This document shows, piece by piece, positions 1 through 6,539 of a stretch of DNA of 39,406 bases; the stretch's first letter is position 1, and each line of letters starts with the position of its first letter. Under the pieces are notes generated by a model, which saw only the letters and a program-made list of their open reading frames with translations, was not told the origin of the DNA and did not search any database. Origin of the DNA: a virus; IMG/VR virus record IMGVR_UViG_3300029309_000101, positions 1-39,406 of that record; one strand, 5' to 3'. A program made the translations under genes and the position numbers.

Positions 1-462
1 GTCCTCGAAATCGTCTAAGGAACCATAGTCAGGTTCATCTGCAAAGGTTGGAATATCGTCACCCCAACCAAGTAGTGAAAGGTCAAAACCATTTTCTGAT
101 AACTTTTCTAGTTCCATCTTTAATAGGTCATCGTCCCAAGACGAGTTAAGAGCCAGTTGATTATCTGCAATAATGTAGGCTTTGCGTTGCTCTTCTGATA
201 AATGAGACAGGGTTATGGTTGGAACTGAATCCATTCCGATTTTTTTTGCTGCTGCAATCCTTCCATGGCCTGCGATTACATTGCCGGTATCATCTATAAG
301 TACTGGGTTTGTAAAACCAAATTCTTTTAGAGAATTAACTAGCCTTTCTATCTGGACCTCGCTATGTACCCGGGGATTGTTTTTGTATAAAGTGAGATCA
401 ATAATTCTTGATTGCTTTATATGCTCAGGGGCTACGATTGGGTAGATTGGTGTTTGGGTCAT
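1..462 (-). CDS. ParB-like protein, partial (left-end copy)
   Basis: N-terminal 154 codons of the same ParB-like protein found complete at 38726-39346; the 3' end is cut by the window edge. The protein differs from the complete copy at only four places (residues 6, 34, 70 and 116) although the DNA differs at 26 sites, so both alleles have been under purifying selection. The start ATG overlaps the stop of the 56-aa gene as ATGA (459-462). Treat as the second allele of the terminal gene rather than a separate gene. Confidence 0.8.
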   Translation of the reverse strand, partial: MTQTPIYPIVAPEHIKQSRIIDLTLYKNNPRVHSEVQIERLVNSLKEFGFTNPVLIDDTGNVIAGHGRIAAAKKIGMDSVPTITLSHLSEEQRKAYIIADNQLALNSSWDDDLLKMELEKLSENGFDLSLLGWGDDIPTFADEPDYGSLDDFED

Positions 463-522
463 AAGTCGAGGTGTATCTGTTCTGAGTTTAGCCCTTTTTT
501 CTTAGGATAAAACTCGACAGGT
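1..522. repeat. Left copy of terminal direct repeat
   Basis: This segment aligns without gaps to the last 522 bases (38885-39406). I counted 26 substitutions (95.0% identity), all within the first 450 bases; the final 72 bases are identical. It covers the first 154 codons of the ParB-like gene and the 3' end of the 56-aa gene before it. Most changes are synonymous; I read four amino-acid differences. Simplest reading: a circular or terminally redundant genome whose two contig ends come from different strains in a population, giving a unit length of about 38,884 bases. A genuine diverged duplication is less likely but not excluded. Confidence 0.9.
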
Positions 523-629
523 TTAGGCTGTAACCATATACGCTTGCCGTTTAGGATTCTGTAATTGCATTTTTGCAATGGGTCGTAGACAATGTAATCT
601 TTAGATTGTCGGTAAGATAGACCTTGCAT
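459..629 (-). CDS. Small protein before ParB-like gene
   Basis: A 56-aa reading frame beginning MQGLSYRQSKDY and ending SEQIHLDL. Its start lies inside the end of the Cys-rich gene (overlap 601-629), and its stop overlaps the ParB ATG as ATGA, so both junctions are tight. It is rich in Tyr, Lys and Gln, with no membrane segment or known motif. Such coupling supports real translation; function unknown. Its 3' end is repeated at the right edge of the window. Confidence 0.6.
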   Translation of the reverse strand: MQGLSYRQSKDYIVYDPLQKCNYRILNGKRIWLQPKPVEFYPKKKGLNSEQIHLDL

Positions 630-1074
630 TTTTCAACTGTTCTTTTACTTTTTGCATTTCTTGTGGTAATTCTGCTTTTTTATTTTTTAGGTTTTTCTGA
701 ATTAATTTATTCATAATTTTGGTTGTTTCTTCCCAAGACTTTTTTCTATGGTTGTGTAGTTCTCTTACAATGTCTTTGTTAATATTTACACCTACGTTGT
801 TTCTAATATCGCCATCGCCATTTCTGAATCCATGTGAGACTAATTTTGAGTCATCATCATAGACTGGGTAAACGGCTTCGCAATAGCAGACTATCGCAAG
901 ATCACACCCGGCCATACGTCTACCATTCTCTTGTTTGTCGTAGTCGGGTAAAAAATTGTTTATTAGTCCGTCAGCATTATGGACTATGCCGGAATCGTTG
1001 CAAGCGTGACAGTTATAGTTTGGCGCTCTGAATGTAACATCACGATCAATCGCGGCTCTTTTGTAAGGTTTCAT
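601..1074 (-). CDS. Cys-rich, possibly zinc-binding protein
   Basis: A 157-aa protein with a cysteine cluster in its first half: CHAC at residues 22-25 and C57, C63, C65. This could form a zinc site resembling a DnaJ-type or anti-termination zinc knuckle. The C-terminal half is Lys/Glu-rich and helical. It follows the replication-initiator-like gene by six bases, in the slot where phages often carry a replication partner such as a helicase loader, but no Walker motif is present. I do not recognise the family. Confidence 0.65.
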   Translation of the reverse strand: MKPYKRAAIDRDVTFRAPNYNCHACNDSGIVHNADGLINNFLPDYDKQENGRRMAGCDLAIVCYCEAVYPVYDDDSKLVSHGFRNGDGDIRNNVGVNINKDIVRELHNHRKKSWEETTKIMNKLIQKNLKNKKAELPQEMQKVKEQLKNARSILPTI

Positions 1075-1080
1075 GGGGTG

Positions 1081-1845
1081 TTAGAAAGGTTGATCTTTGG
1101 ATTTGTTTTTCAACCAAGGTTTTAATTTTGATTGATTTTCTGGTTTCCGCAACTCCAAAAACTGTTCATATTGACCATTTCTAATCCAACGGAAACAATC
1201 GGGCCACATAGGTACAAATTTACCTTCTCGAATAAGTTTTACTCTAAGTCTTGAATCAGCCTCGAGACACTCTTCTAACTTATCTTTGGTGGCTTTGTCT
1301 AGTTGGTCCCATTCACGAAAGGCCGGTTTCTTGGATTGGGAGACACATTTATTAGGTTGCTGCTGATATTTTTTCCAGAATATTTCAAATTTTTCAGTAT
1401 ATCCTCCCTTTTTAGTTTTTTGTTTTAGTTTAGTTTGTTTTACTTCGGGTGTATGTGGTACACCGGGGGGGTGTATGTCAGCTACCGGGGGTGGTGTATC
1501 TGGTACACTAGTCGTTGAAATACACCCCGTATCAATACTGGGTTTTTGTGGGCTAGGTACTTTGCATTCGTGCCAAACTGTTACTCGATATGCGTTCGTT
1601 TTCTGACCGCCTTCAGCTGTCCTTGAAACTTTTTGTAACCACCCAAGTGAACAAAGTTGTTCAACGGTATGAATTACCTTAGAACGGCACATTCCAGCGT
1701 CTTGCGCGATTGTGCTATAACTGGGCCAAATGTTCGGGTAATAGCTTTGCAGCACCCAAAGTACCGCTAATTGGTGTGGGTCGATTCTGCCCTTTAAGGC
1801 TGTGGGCAAAGATACGAACGGCGTATTTTCCGGTATGAAACTCAT
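1081..1845 (-). CDS. Replication initiator-like HTH protein
   Basis: A 254-aa protein. Residues about 20-90 contain a winged-helix pattern (YSTIAQDAGMCRSKVIHTVEQL, then LGWLQKV) of the type at the N terminus of phage replication initiators (helix_turn_helix_36 or gpO/DnaD-like N domain). A Pro/Thr-rich linker at about 95-145 leads to a basic, Trp-containing C-terminal domain that could recruit host helicase. This is inferred, since no phage polymerase or helicase is visible. Its start is one base from the divergent RusA gene. It is the first gene of the long minus-strand transcript. Confidence 0.65.
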   Translation of the reverse strand: MSFIPENTPFVSLPTALKGRIDPHQLAVLWVLQSYYPNIWPSYSTIAQDAGMCRSKVIHTVEQLCSLGWLQKVSRTAEGGQKTNAYRVTVWHECKVPSPQKPSIDTGCISTTSVPDTPPPVADIHPPGVPHTPEVKQTKLKQKTKKGGYTEKFEIFWKKYQQQPNKCVSQSKKPAFREWDQLDKATKDKLEECLEADSRLRVKLIREGKFVPMWPDCFRWIRNGQYEQFLELRKPENQSKLKPWLKNKSKDQPF

Positions 1846-1846
1846 T

Positions 1847-2320
1847 ATGTATTACTCTTTTATCGTTGAAGGTATTGAGGCTGCACCACAGGGTAGCAAG
1901 AGACACGTTGGAAATGGGCGTATGATTGAATCAAGTAAGAAAGTGAAACCATGGCGTGAGGCGGTAAGATTGGAGGCAAATAAAAATGTCGGCGAGATTA
2001 TACAAGAACCAGTACACGTTGAATTAGTATTTTGGTTTTTACGTCCGAAGTCTCATTTAAACGCTAAAGGAGAAACGCGGCAATCTGCGCCAAGATTTCC
2101 TACGTCAAAAAATAGGGGCGATATTGACAAATTATGTAGGAGTACTTTAGATGCTTTAACATTATCAGCGTTTGCTGATGATTCGCAAGTGGTAAGTTTG
2201 CAAGCCCGAAAATATTATTGCGATAATAAAAAACCGGGTCCAAAAAAACCCGGCGCAATGATAACAATACAATCAACTGATCGAATATATGAAACGAATC
2301 TCATGGGTCCTTTGCCCTAA
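1847..2320 (+). CDS. rusA: RusA-family Holliday junction resolvase
   Basis: 157 aa from ATG 1847 (MYYSFIVEG); an upstream in-frame ATG at 1835 would read into the opposite gene's start. RusA endonucleases resolve four-way junctions using conserved acidic residues. Here the signature appears as RGDIDKLCRSTLDAL (residues 90-104) followed by FADDSQV (109-115), giving D92, D94, D102, D111 and D112. In phages the enzyme trims branched replicative DNA before packaging and suits the recombination genes at 6.7-9.6 kb. There is no room for a promoter between it and the divergent gene, so its promoter must lie inside 1081-1845. Confidence 0.85.
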   Translation: MYYSFIVEGIEAAPQGSKRHVGNGRMIESSKKVKPWREAVRLEANKNVGEIIQEPVHVELVFWFLRPKSHLNAKGETRQSAPRFPTSKNRGDIDKLCRSTLDALTLSAFADDSQVVSLQARKYYCDNKKPGPKKPGAMITIQSTDRIYETNLMGPLP

Positions 2321-2501
2321 CTGCGAAATCTACACAATCCAAAAAGTTGTAAACATAGTTGTAAATAAAGATTTCAAACAGATTAGGCGTAGGGTATGTT
2401 TTGATTGCGGCCATAGGTGGTACACAATACAAAATCCAGAAAAAATTATTGATGATATTAAAGCAAAAAAATTATCAAAGGAGTTGCCGGGGGATAGATA
2501 A
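2289..2501 (+). CDS. Zinc-ribbon protein, NrdR N-domain-like
   Basis: 70 aa with two CxxC pairs: CPNC at residues 9-12 and CFDC at 37-40, followed by GHRWYTIQ. The RRRVCFDCGHRWYT pattern resembles the zinc ribbon of NrdR (Arg-Arg before the second pair, aromatic-Thr after it), but the ATP-cone domain of NrdR is absent. It overlaps the end of RusA by 32 bases, so the two are co-transcribed. It may be a small DNA- or RNA-binding regulator. Its last codons contain one arm of the inverted repeat at 2486-2598. Confidence 0.6.
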   Translation: MKRISWVLCPNCEIYTIQKVVNIVVNKDFKQIRRRVCFDCGHRWYTIQNPEKIIDDIKAKKLSKELPGDR

Positions 2502-2598
2502 GCCACCTCGCGTAGACCTCCCTGTCTTTTGCAGCTTGGACTCTGCAATCTTGTTAGACTTTCAGACCCGCTTTGCAGAGGTCGTCAGGCTCCCCGGC
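2486..2598. other. GC-rich region of nested inverted repeats
   Basis: Visibly richer in G+C than its surroundings. GCCGGGGG (2486-2493) pairs with TCCCCGGC (2591-2598). GACCTC (2515-2520) pairs with GAGGTC (2578-2583). TTGCAG (2529-2534) pairs with CTGCAA (2543-2548) around an 8-base loop. CTCTGCAA (2541-2548) also pairs perfectly with TTGCAGAG (2573-2580), competing with both. Such switching could mark a structured RNA, a factor-dependent terminator for the RusA transcript, or a replication or protein-binding site. No T-run follows. It sits between a plus and a minus transcription unit. Confidence 0.45.
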
Positions 2599-2762
2599 TA
2601 AATTTTATTAAGTGCTTCTTCCAAAGAGTAACAAACCCGGGAGATCAAACCAGCGTCCAATGTCTCTGGATTTAGACTATTAGTATTAATCTTTGGGTTG
2701 CGGCGTAGAAATTCTTTTAATGCTGCGCCATCTTCGGCTCTGAGGTACATAAAAATGTTCAT
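2598..2762 (-). CDS. Small hypothetical protein
   Basis: A 54-aa reading frame from ATG 2762, beginning MNIFMYLRAEDG and ending EEALNKI. It lies downstream of the minus genes at 2816-3305 in the same direction and fills most of the space to the inverted-repeat region. No clear ribosome binding site precedes it and no family is recognised. The sequence looks protein-like (balanced, charged helix), but evidence is limited to position and length. Confidence 0.4.
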   Translation of the reverse strand: MNIFMYLRAEDGAALKEFLRRNPKINTNSLNPETLDAGLISRVCYSLEEALNKI

Positions 2763-2815
2763 GTAGGTGTTTATGTAGCGAGCAGAAAGTAATCTCTTAC
2801 AAACCGATAATAACC

Positions 2816-3028
2816 CTAAATTAGTGGGTCATCGTATTCTGGAATGTTTTCATTATATATTTTGTTCTCAAGACTTTGTATTTCAAAAACTATAGAGGTG
2901 GTTGCTGCAATAGCTTTTTCTACCTCCTCCATACTTCTTTTTTGACAAAGATAATGTTTCCACTTTTGAAGTTCTTGGTAACAAAACTGCTGTTTAAACT
3001 CATAGGCAAGTGATTGTTCAATGGTCAT
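2816..3028 (-). CDS. Small helical hypothetical protein
   Basis: 70 aa starting MTIEQSLAYEFKQQF. This ATG (3028) overlaps the end of the upstream gene by 11 bases; a longer frame from 3076 lies entirely within that gene and is not preferred. It is predicted mostly helical, with alternating charged and hydrophobic residues and two Cys. Function unknown; probably part of a set of early host-takeover proteins. Confidence 0.55.
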   Translation of the reverse strand: MTIEQSLAYEFKQQFCYQELQKWKHYLCQKRSMEEVEKAIAATTSIVFEIQSLENKIYNENIPEYDDPLI

Positions 3029-3305
3029 TAAATTTTGCTTCAGCCTCCTCGAATACATCTTCAATATCGCGTCCATTAATCCTTACATCAACATCTAAAC
3101 CGAACTTTTCAGCACATAATGTAAGATTTCTAAAAATGACTATAAAAAAGTTTGGAACTGTATCCGTGAAACCCCATTCATAACCGTCCCGATTGGAACA
3201 GTTTTTAATCAATCGTATTTGATTATCAAGGGTTTTCATTCTAGGGCCAAACATTCTTTTGAATCTGTCGGCCTTTTCTGGGTTAATAATCTGGTTTTTA
3301 GACAT
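3018..3305 (-). CDS. Hypothetical early protein
   Basis: 95 aa, starting MSKNQIINPEKADRFKRMFG and ending in an acidic stretch (EDVFEEAEAKFNDH). The start overlaps the stop of the next upstream small gene as TAATG. No recognised domain, membrane segment or cysteine pattern. Translational coupling on both sides supports it as a real member of the operon. Confidence 0.6.
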   Translation of the reverse strand: MSKNQIINPEKADRFKRMFGPRMKTLDNQIRLIKNCSNRDGYEWGFTDTVPNFFIVIFRNLTLCAEKFGLDVDVRINGRDIEDVFEEAEAKFNDH

Positions 3306-3475
3306 TAGAAAGGCTGCCCCCAGTTCTCGTTTTGTTGAGGTGTGATTAGTCCTTCTTTACAAAGTGAATCTGTCCAATCATTCCACTCTGTTTGCTTGGC
3401 TAAAGGGTCGGCTCTTTTACCGCCCCATCTTTTGTAAAGTTCTCTGAACATTTTTACTGCTTCAGCTTTAGTCAT
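3305..3475 (-). CDS. Small Trp-rich hypothetical protein
   Basis: 56 aa: MTKAEAVKMFRELYKRWGGK at the start, with WNDWTDSLCKEGLITPQQ in the second half. From memory, cyanophages carry similar short proteins with a Trp-x-x-x-Thr-Asp-Ser-Leu-Cys-Lys-(Asp/Glu)-Gly core; their role is not known. Start and stop are both coupled to neighbours: the start overlaps the coiled-coil gene upstream by eight bases and the stop overlaps the next ATG as TAATG. Confidence 0.6.
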   Translation of the reverse strand: MTKAEAVKMFRELYKRWGGKRADPLAKQTEWNDWTDSLCKEGLITPQQNENWGQPF

Positions 3476-3632
3476 TAGTTTTAGCCTCCTTAAGCGCTGT
3501 TCTCATTGCTTCAAGTTCTGCAATGTTTTTTTTGGTTTTTTTAATTTCTGCAAGTTGTCTTTGTAGAATGTCTTTTTGACAAATTAGTCTTTGATCAATT
3601 TCCCAAAGTGTTTTTTCTCTAAATGCGTTCAT
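3468..3632 (-). CDS. Short coiled-coil protein
   Basis: 54 aa from ATG 3632, almost entirely a predicted helix or coiled coil (repeated Leu/Ile with Lys, Glu and Gln; LQRQLAEIKKTKKNIAELEA in the middle). It is the first gene after the intrinsic terminator at 3654-3682, so it needs readthrough or its own promoter in the AT-rich gap. It ends with an eight-base overlap with the next gene. Function unknown. Confidence 0.55.
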   Translation of the reverse strand: MNAFREKTLWEIDQRLICQKDILQRQLAEIKKTKKNIAELEAMRTALKEAKTND

Positions 3633-3653
3633 TTTTTTAAAAATAAATTTATA

Positions 3654-3682
3654 TAAAAAAGGTGGGAGTATTTAAACTCCCC
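3654..3682 (-). terminator. Intrinsic terminator after 322-aa gene
   Basis: On the minus strand GGGAGT-TTAAAT-ACTCCC forms a perfect six-base-pair stem (3664-3681) followed by ACC and a run of six T. The stem includes the stop codon of the 322-aa gene. It should end or attenuate that transcript before the small genes at 2.6-3.6 kb. Confidence 0.75.
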
Positions 3683-4640
3683 AGACCTGATATCTTTCAA
3701 CTAGCTTTGGTCTAGTGTCACAGCCCTCATCAAAGATTGCCTTTAATAAGTCCATGTTGTTTTGCCATATCCTAGTATCGTTTCTTAAAGTGTTAAGTCT
3801 CTCAACATCTGCTGCGGTAACTTTTTTGTAATGCTCTTCCCTAGATGTATCAAAATTGTTGTGTTTTAGATTTTGTATTGTGTCGTCATACTCAGCTATC
3901 TTTTGGCCTAAAGTCTTGATCTTTTTGTCAGACCACTTTTCCATCTGAACAGCTAACTTAGAAAATCTGTCCCACTTTTCAACTTTCTTAGCATCTTTCT
4001 CAGCTTGTAACTTAGCTTGTCTCTCGGCTCTAGCAGCATCTTCTTTAGCTCTCTGTGCGCTTTTGCCCTCCATTTCAGCGCCGTGTCTTTCTGATCTGAA
4101 TTGTGTGTACTGGGTAAGATGGCCATTAGCTGAGTTTGAACCATATCTGTAATTCCAGATCATACGAACATAAATTTCAAACTTAGTCTCTTCCCTTCGC
4201 TGCTCTATGGTCCTTTCGTCAGCGATGTAATCATAAACGTGACCATAAACACGACCTTCAATAAGGTCATTGGCGTGATTTACTCGTAAGTCTGAAGTTT
4301 TCCAGATGTATTCTTTTTTTGTATAGTGCTGTGCAATCCTTTGCTCAAGTAAAGCACAAGCTGAATCAGCCTGAGCCTGTGCATCTTTAATGATGTTTGA
4401 ATAGTGTGGGTAGAATCTAGGCTCTTCCCAACCAAATACAGGAGACTCTTCTTCTAGTCTTTCTTCAGCACAGATAATGTAACGACCTGTATAAGTGTGT
4501 GGGTATCTAATACCTTCTTTTTTGTGAGTATCAACCTGTAAGTTTTTGTGGTTGCACTTGTCTTGAACCTCTTTAATGAAAGCAGTAGTAATGCTGTTTA
4601 CTAAGTGCTGCTTAAGATGTTCTGGTGTTGTGAAAGTCAT
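3672..4640 (-). CDS. 322-aa coiled-coil protein, unknown function
   Basis: Soluble protein with no recognised catalytic domain. Residues about 1-160 are mixed, with many Tyr, His and Trp. Residues about 185-235 form a highly charged Ala/Lys/Glu-rich helix, followed by another coiled-coil region up to about 290. It is expressed alone: a divergent leader lies upstream and an intrinsic terminator overlaps its stop. Its position opposite the early operon suggests an early function such as host takeover. I do not recognise a homologue. Confidence 0.7.
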   Translation of the reverse strand: MTFTTPEHLKQHLVNSITTAFIKEVQDKCNHKNLQVDTHKKEGIRYPHTYTGRYIICAEERLEEESPVFGWEEPRFYPHYSNIIKDAQAQADSACALLEQRIAQHYTKKEYIWKTSDLRVNHANDLIEGRVYGHVYDYIADERTIEQRREETKFEIYVRMIWNYRYGSNSANGHLTQYTQFRSERHGAEMEGKSAQRAKEDAARAERQAKLQAEKDAKKVEKWDRFSKLAVQMEKWSDKKIKTLGQKIAEYDDTIQNLKHNNFDTSREEHYKKVTAADVERLNTLRNDTRIWQNNMDLLKAIFDEGCDTRPKLVERYQVWGV

Positions 4641-4661
4641 TTGCGAGAAAATTTAAAGGTA

Positions 4662-4675
4662 GGCCGCCTCCGGCC
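4662..4675. other. Small GC hairpin in divergent leader
   Basis: GGCCG (4662-4666) and CGGCC (4671-4675) form a perfect stem around a four-base loop in an AT-rich intergenic region, 22 bases before the ATG at 4640 on the minus strand. In the minus-strand RNA the loop is GAGG. It could be a leader hairpin affecting translation, or an operator. There is no T-run on either side. Confidence 0.4.
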
Positions 4676-4683
4676 ATAACATA

Positions 4684-4712
4684 ATTATGAACCATTATGA
4701 GAAAAAGCGCAA
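4684..4712 (-). promoter_or_regulatory. Candidate promoter for the 322-aa gene
   Basis: On the minus strand a CATAAT -10-like hexamer (4684-4689) lies 17 bases after TTGCGC (4707-4712), which matches only the TTG of the -35 consensus. The placement in the divergent intergenic region 4641-4845, upstream of a single gene, is sensible. The rest of that region is AT-rich and must also carry the plus-strand early promoter, for which I see no good match. Confidence 0.3.
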
Positions 4713-4808
4713 CTGTGACCATCTATAAGATTGAGTTTTATTAGAAGATTGTAATAAAAATGTCTAAGATGTTTACAAATGTAGAAGAATGATTCATAAT
4801 AGAAATAT

Positions 4809-4825
4809 GGGGGAGGCCCCTTTTT
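4809..4825 (+). terminator. Terminator-like hairpin in early leader
   Basis: GGGG-GAGG-CCCC followed by five T, about 20 bases before the preferred start of the first early gene (4846). The stem is short but all G-C. If active it would attenuate the early operon and imply antitermination. If the longer start at 4789 is used instead, the hairpin lies inside coding sequence. Confidence 0.35.
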
Positions 4826-4845
4826 CACTCGCCCGATTTCCTGAC

Positions 4846-5046
4846 ATGAAAATCACTCTCGATCTTAACGAAGAACAGCTTGGAAACTTTGAAATGATAC
4901 TACAGGAGGCTAAAGCTATGCTTCCTGATGATGACGAAGAGTTTCAAGAAGCTCACGAAGATAGCTACGCCGGTACTATCCGTGAGATTACTGAACAGGC
5001 TGCAAAGCAGACTACTGTTTTTTCTGTACTCCCTATAAAGGCTTAA
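4846..5046 (+). CDS. Small acidic early protein
   Basis: 66 aa from ATG 4846 (MKITLDLNEEQLGNF), with an acidic centre (PDDDEEFQEAHED). I prefer this start because short early proteins opening MKITLDL are familiar from cyanophages, and because the upstream alternative (4789) adds an unrelated leader spanning the terminator-like hairpin. It is the first gene of the plus-strand early operon. Function unknown. Confidence 0.6.
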   Translation: MKITLDLNEEQLGNFEMILQEAKAMLPDDDEEFQEAHEDSYAGTIREITEQAAKQTTVFSVLPIKA

Positions 5047-5048
5047 AG

Positions 5049-5294
5049 ATGTCCAAGAATGTTACCGAGTTGCCATTTGAAAATGGCGTTATTTTAAAGT
5101 CATACGACACTTTCGTTGCTGTAAAAAGGAATGACGGCAACCACGAAGTTACAGGCAAATGGCACAGCAAAACGACTTCTCGCCAGATTAATGAATTTTT
5201 TGGCGGTAAAGATAAAGCAGATAAAGCAAAAAAGATTTCACAATCTTTGCTTGATGCAATGGGTAAATTTATTGAGGCTCACAACAATGGCTAA
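5049..5294 (+). CDS. Small conserved-type early protein
   Basis: 81 aa: MSKNVTELPFENGVILKSYD, then SKTTSRQINEFFGGKDKADK. The pattern of a short beta region (NGVILKSYDTFVAV) followed by TTSRxIN recalls a small phage protein family (DUF8033-like, from memory). It begins two bases after the previous stop and ends with an eight-base overlap with the next gene. Role unknown. Confidence 0.6.
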   Translation: MSKNVTELPFENGVILKSYDTFVAVKRNDGNHEVTGKWHSKTTSRQINEFFGGKDKADKAKKISQSLLDAMGKFIEAHNNG

Positions 5295-5772
5295 ATCAGA
5301 ACAGCAAACACTTTGGGAAAAGAAAGAGGCATTTATTAATGCTGATCAAGAGTACAAGCAGCTTTGCGATAAAGTTGCCTCTATTCATAAAAATATAGAT
5401 GCTACAAAAACTGCGGGCCGCGGCGCATTGCAGAACATAAAAAGATTTCTTTTATTAGAAGAACTTGCTACCAAGCAATCTTACAAATTTGAAGATGTTA
5501 GCGGCGATACTTCCGCAGAGCTAGAGGATTTAACAATGAACTGTAATGAGTGCTGGTTCTACGAGTTTAACAGCGCATCTGATTTTGCACTTGAACAGGC
5601 TTTGGAGTATTCACAAGTACCCGCAGAAATGTTCAAAAAAATTAGAAAGTACGAGGGAGACTTAAGGATTGCCATTCAATACAAAGATGATCTTAGAAAA
5701 CGTCTAATGGAATCTTTCGACCTTGCTCTTAAAGAATCAAATAAAAATCACAAAAAGGAGGAAACAAAGTGA
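5287..5772 (+). CDS. Helical early protein, unknown
   Basis: 161 aa from ATG 5287 (MAKSEQQTLWEKKEAF), chosen because ATGGCTAA overlaps the previous stop; the longer frame to 5131 is only a shadow of the preceding gene. Predicted mostly helical with a Lys/Glu-rich tail. Within its end lies a strong Shine-Dalgarno (AAGGAGG) serving the next gene. No catalytic motif recognised. Confidence 0.65.
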   Translation: MAKSEQQTLWEKKEAFINADQEYKQLCDKVASIHKNIDATKTAGRGALQNIKRFLLLEELATKQSYKFEDVSGDTSAELEDLTMNCNECWFYEFNSASDFALEQALEYSQVPAEMFKKIRKYEGDLRIAIQYKDDLRKRLMESFDLALKESNKNHKKEETK

Positions 5773-5900
5773 GAAATTTATTTTTGATGATTGCTGTTTC
5801 TGGGTTGTTTTATACAGCCCTTTCTGGCACTTTATACGACATGACAGTTGCAGATTGTAACGCCGGTGTTGCTGCTGCTTGTGAGGAAATAGCAAAATGA
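5769..5900 (+). CDS. Small exported or membrane protein
   Basis: 43 aa from GTG 5769. The start overlaps the previous stop (GTGA) and follows an AAGGAGG ribosome binding site at ideal distance, which decides the start. The first 20 residues are hydrophobic (LFLMIAVSGLFYTAL), like a signal peptide or single membrane anchor. The rest has two Cys (DCNAGVAAACEE) that could form a disulphide outside the membrane. The stop overlaps the next ATG (ATGA). Function unknown. Confidence 0.6.
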   Translation: MRNLFLMIAVSGLFYTALSGTLYDMTVADCNAGVAAACEEIAK

Positions 5901-6127
5901 TGAAATTTCAAAAGTCAGATTCAAAGGCTGAGATATTATTTCAAGGCTTTGTAATGCTTTTCCAAACACAGCTAACCAACCAAAAAGAAATAACCAGACA
6001 TCAAGACGATCTGGTAAATATGGTTACTTTAATGCTTATGGACCCAGACATTACACAAGAGGTTGCACAATCAGCCGTTGATAGGGCCATCAAAGCCATT
6101 ACATTGGAGAAACTTTATGATCAGTAA
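5897..6127 (+). CDS. Small helical early protein
   Basis: 76 aa (MMKFQKSDSKAEILFQGF), predicted all-helical; a start at the second Met is equally possible. Both ends overlap neighbours: ATGA at the start and 11 bases at the end. No recognised motif. Confidence 0.6.
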   Translation: MMKFQKSDSKAEILFQGFVMLFQTQLTNQKEITRHQDDLVNMVTLMLMDPDITQEVAQSAVDRAIKAITLEKLYDQ

Positions 6128-6401
6128 AACAGAACCTAATGACGGAACTATGGACGTTAAGGTAGGCGATCTTATCGGTAGAACTTGTATTAGAGATTGT
6201 GATGACGAACACTTTGTCTTTTGCGGGATTATGCCGCTTAAAGGAGAAAAAATACCTCGGATAATTCTTATGCGGAAACTACCCGGTAAAGTATCTCCGG
6301 CAATTTTCGTTGATTGGGATAGCTTCGGAGAAAACTACATTATTTCCACCGAGATACCAAAGGTAAAAGTTGCCTACAAAACAGCGAAAAGAAATGTATA
6401 A
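6117..6401 (+). CDS. Hypothetical early protein
   Basis: 94 aa from ATG 6117 (MISKTEPNDGTMDVKVGD), beginning inside the previous gene's last codons. The sequence looks like a compact beta-rich domain (KVGDLIGRTCIRDCDDEHFVFCGIM). The three Cys are probably not a metal site, as the spacing is irregular. Function unknown. Confidence 0.6.
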   Translation: MISKTEPNDGTMDVKVGDLIGRTCIRDCDDEHFVFCGIMPLKGEKIPRIILMRKLPGKVSPAIFVDWDSFGENYIISTEIPKVKVAYKTAKRNV

Positions 6402-6486
6402 CTCATTTTGTCTTTCGCTACTGGTCATTGCAGCTTACTTAAATTTGTATTTGACCATAAAAAAAACCCGCAAGGGCCACCCCTGA
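6394..6486 (+). CDS. Possible 30-aa membrane peptide
   Basis: ATG 6394 overlaps the end of the previous gene and opens a 30-aa frame: MYNSFC, then LSLLVIAAYLNLYLTI (a plausible membrane helix), then a basic tail (KKTRKGHP). It fills the otherwise untranslated 6402-6539 gap in part, but its end overlaps the hairpin at 6469-6494. Small membrane peptides are common in phages, yet chance is possible. Confidence 0.35.
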   Translation: MYNSFCLSLLVIAAYLNLYLTIKKTRKGHP

Positions 6487-6494
6487 CCTTTGCG
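6457..6494 (-). terminator. Minus-directed terminator inside the plus operon
   Basis: CGCAAGGG (6469-6476) pairs with CCTTTGCG (6487-6494): eight base pairs with one G-U. On the minus strand the hairpin is followed by GGG and eight T, a good intrinsic terminator for leftward transcription. On the plus strand it is preceded by A8 and has no T-run. It lies in the gap before the gene at 6540, within an operon read rightward. Confidence 0.6.
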
Positions 6495-6539
6495 AGTTCT
6501 AACTCCAAGCCGCACTACAACGGCACTTCTATTCTACTC

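Noticed and set aside
2500-2600. A tRNA or tRNA-like gene in the GC-rich inverted-repeat region
   Set aside because: No acceptor/T-arm consensus or cloverleaf spacing on either strand; the repeats nest in a different way.
2401-2601. 66-aa plus-strand frame across the repeats
   Set aside because: It is an alternative frame of the zinc-ribbon gene running into the inverted-repeat region; no ribosome binding site or recognisable protein pattern.
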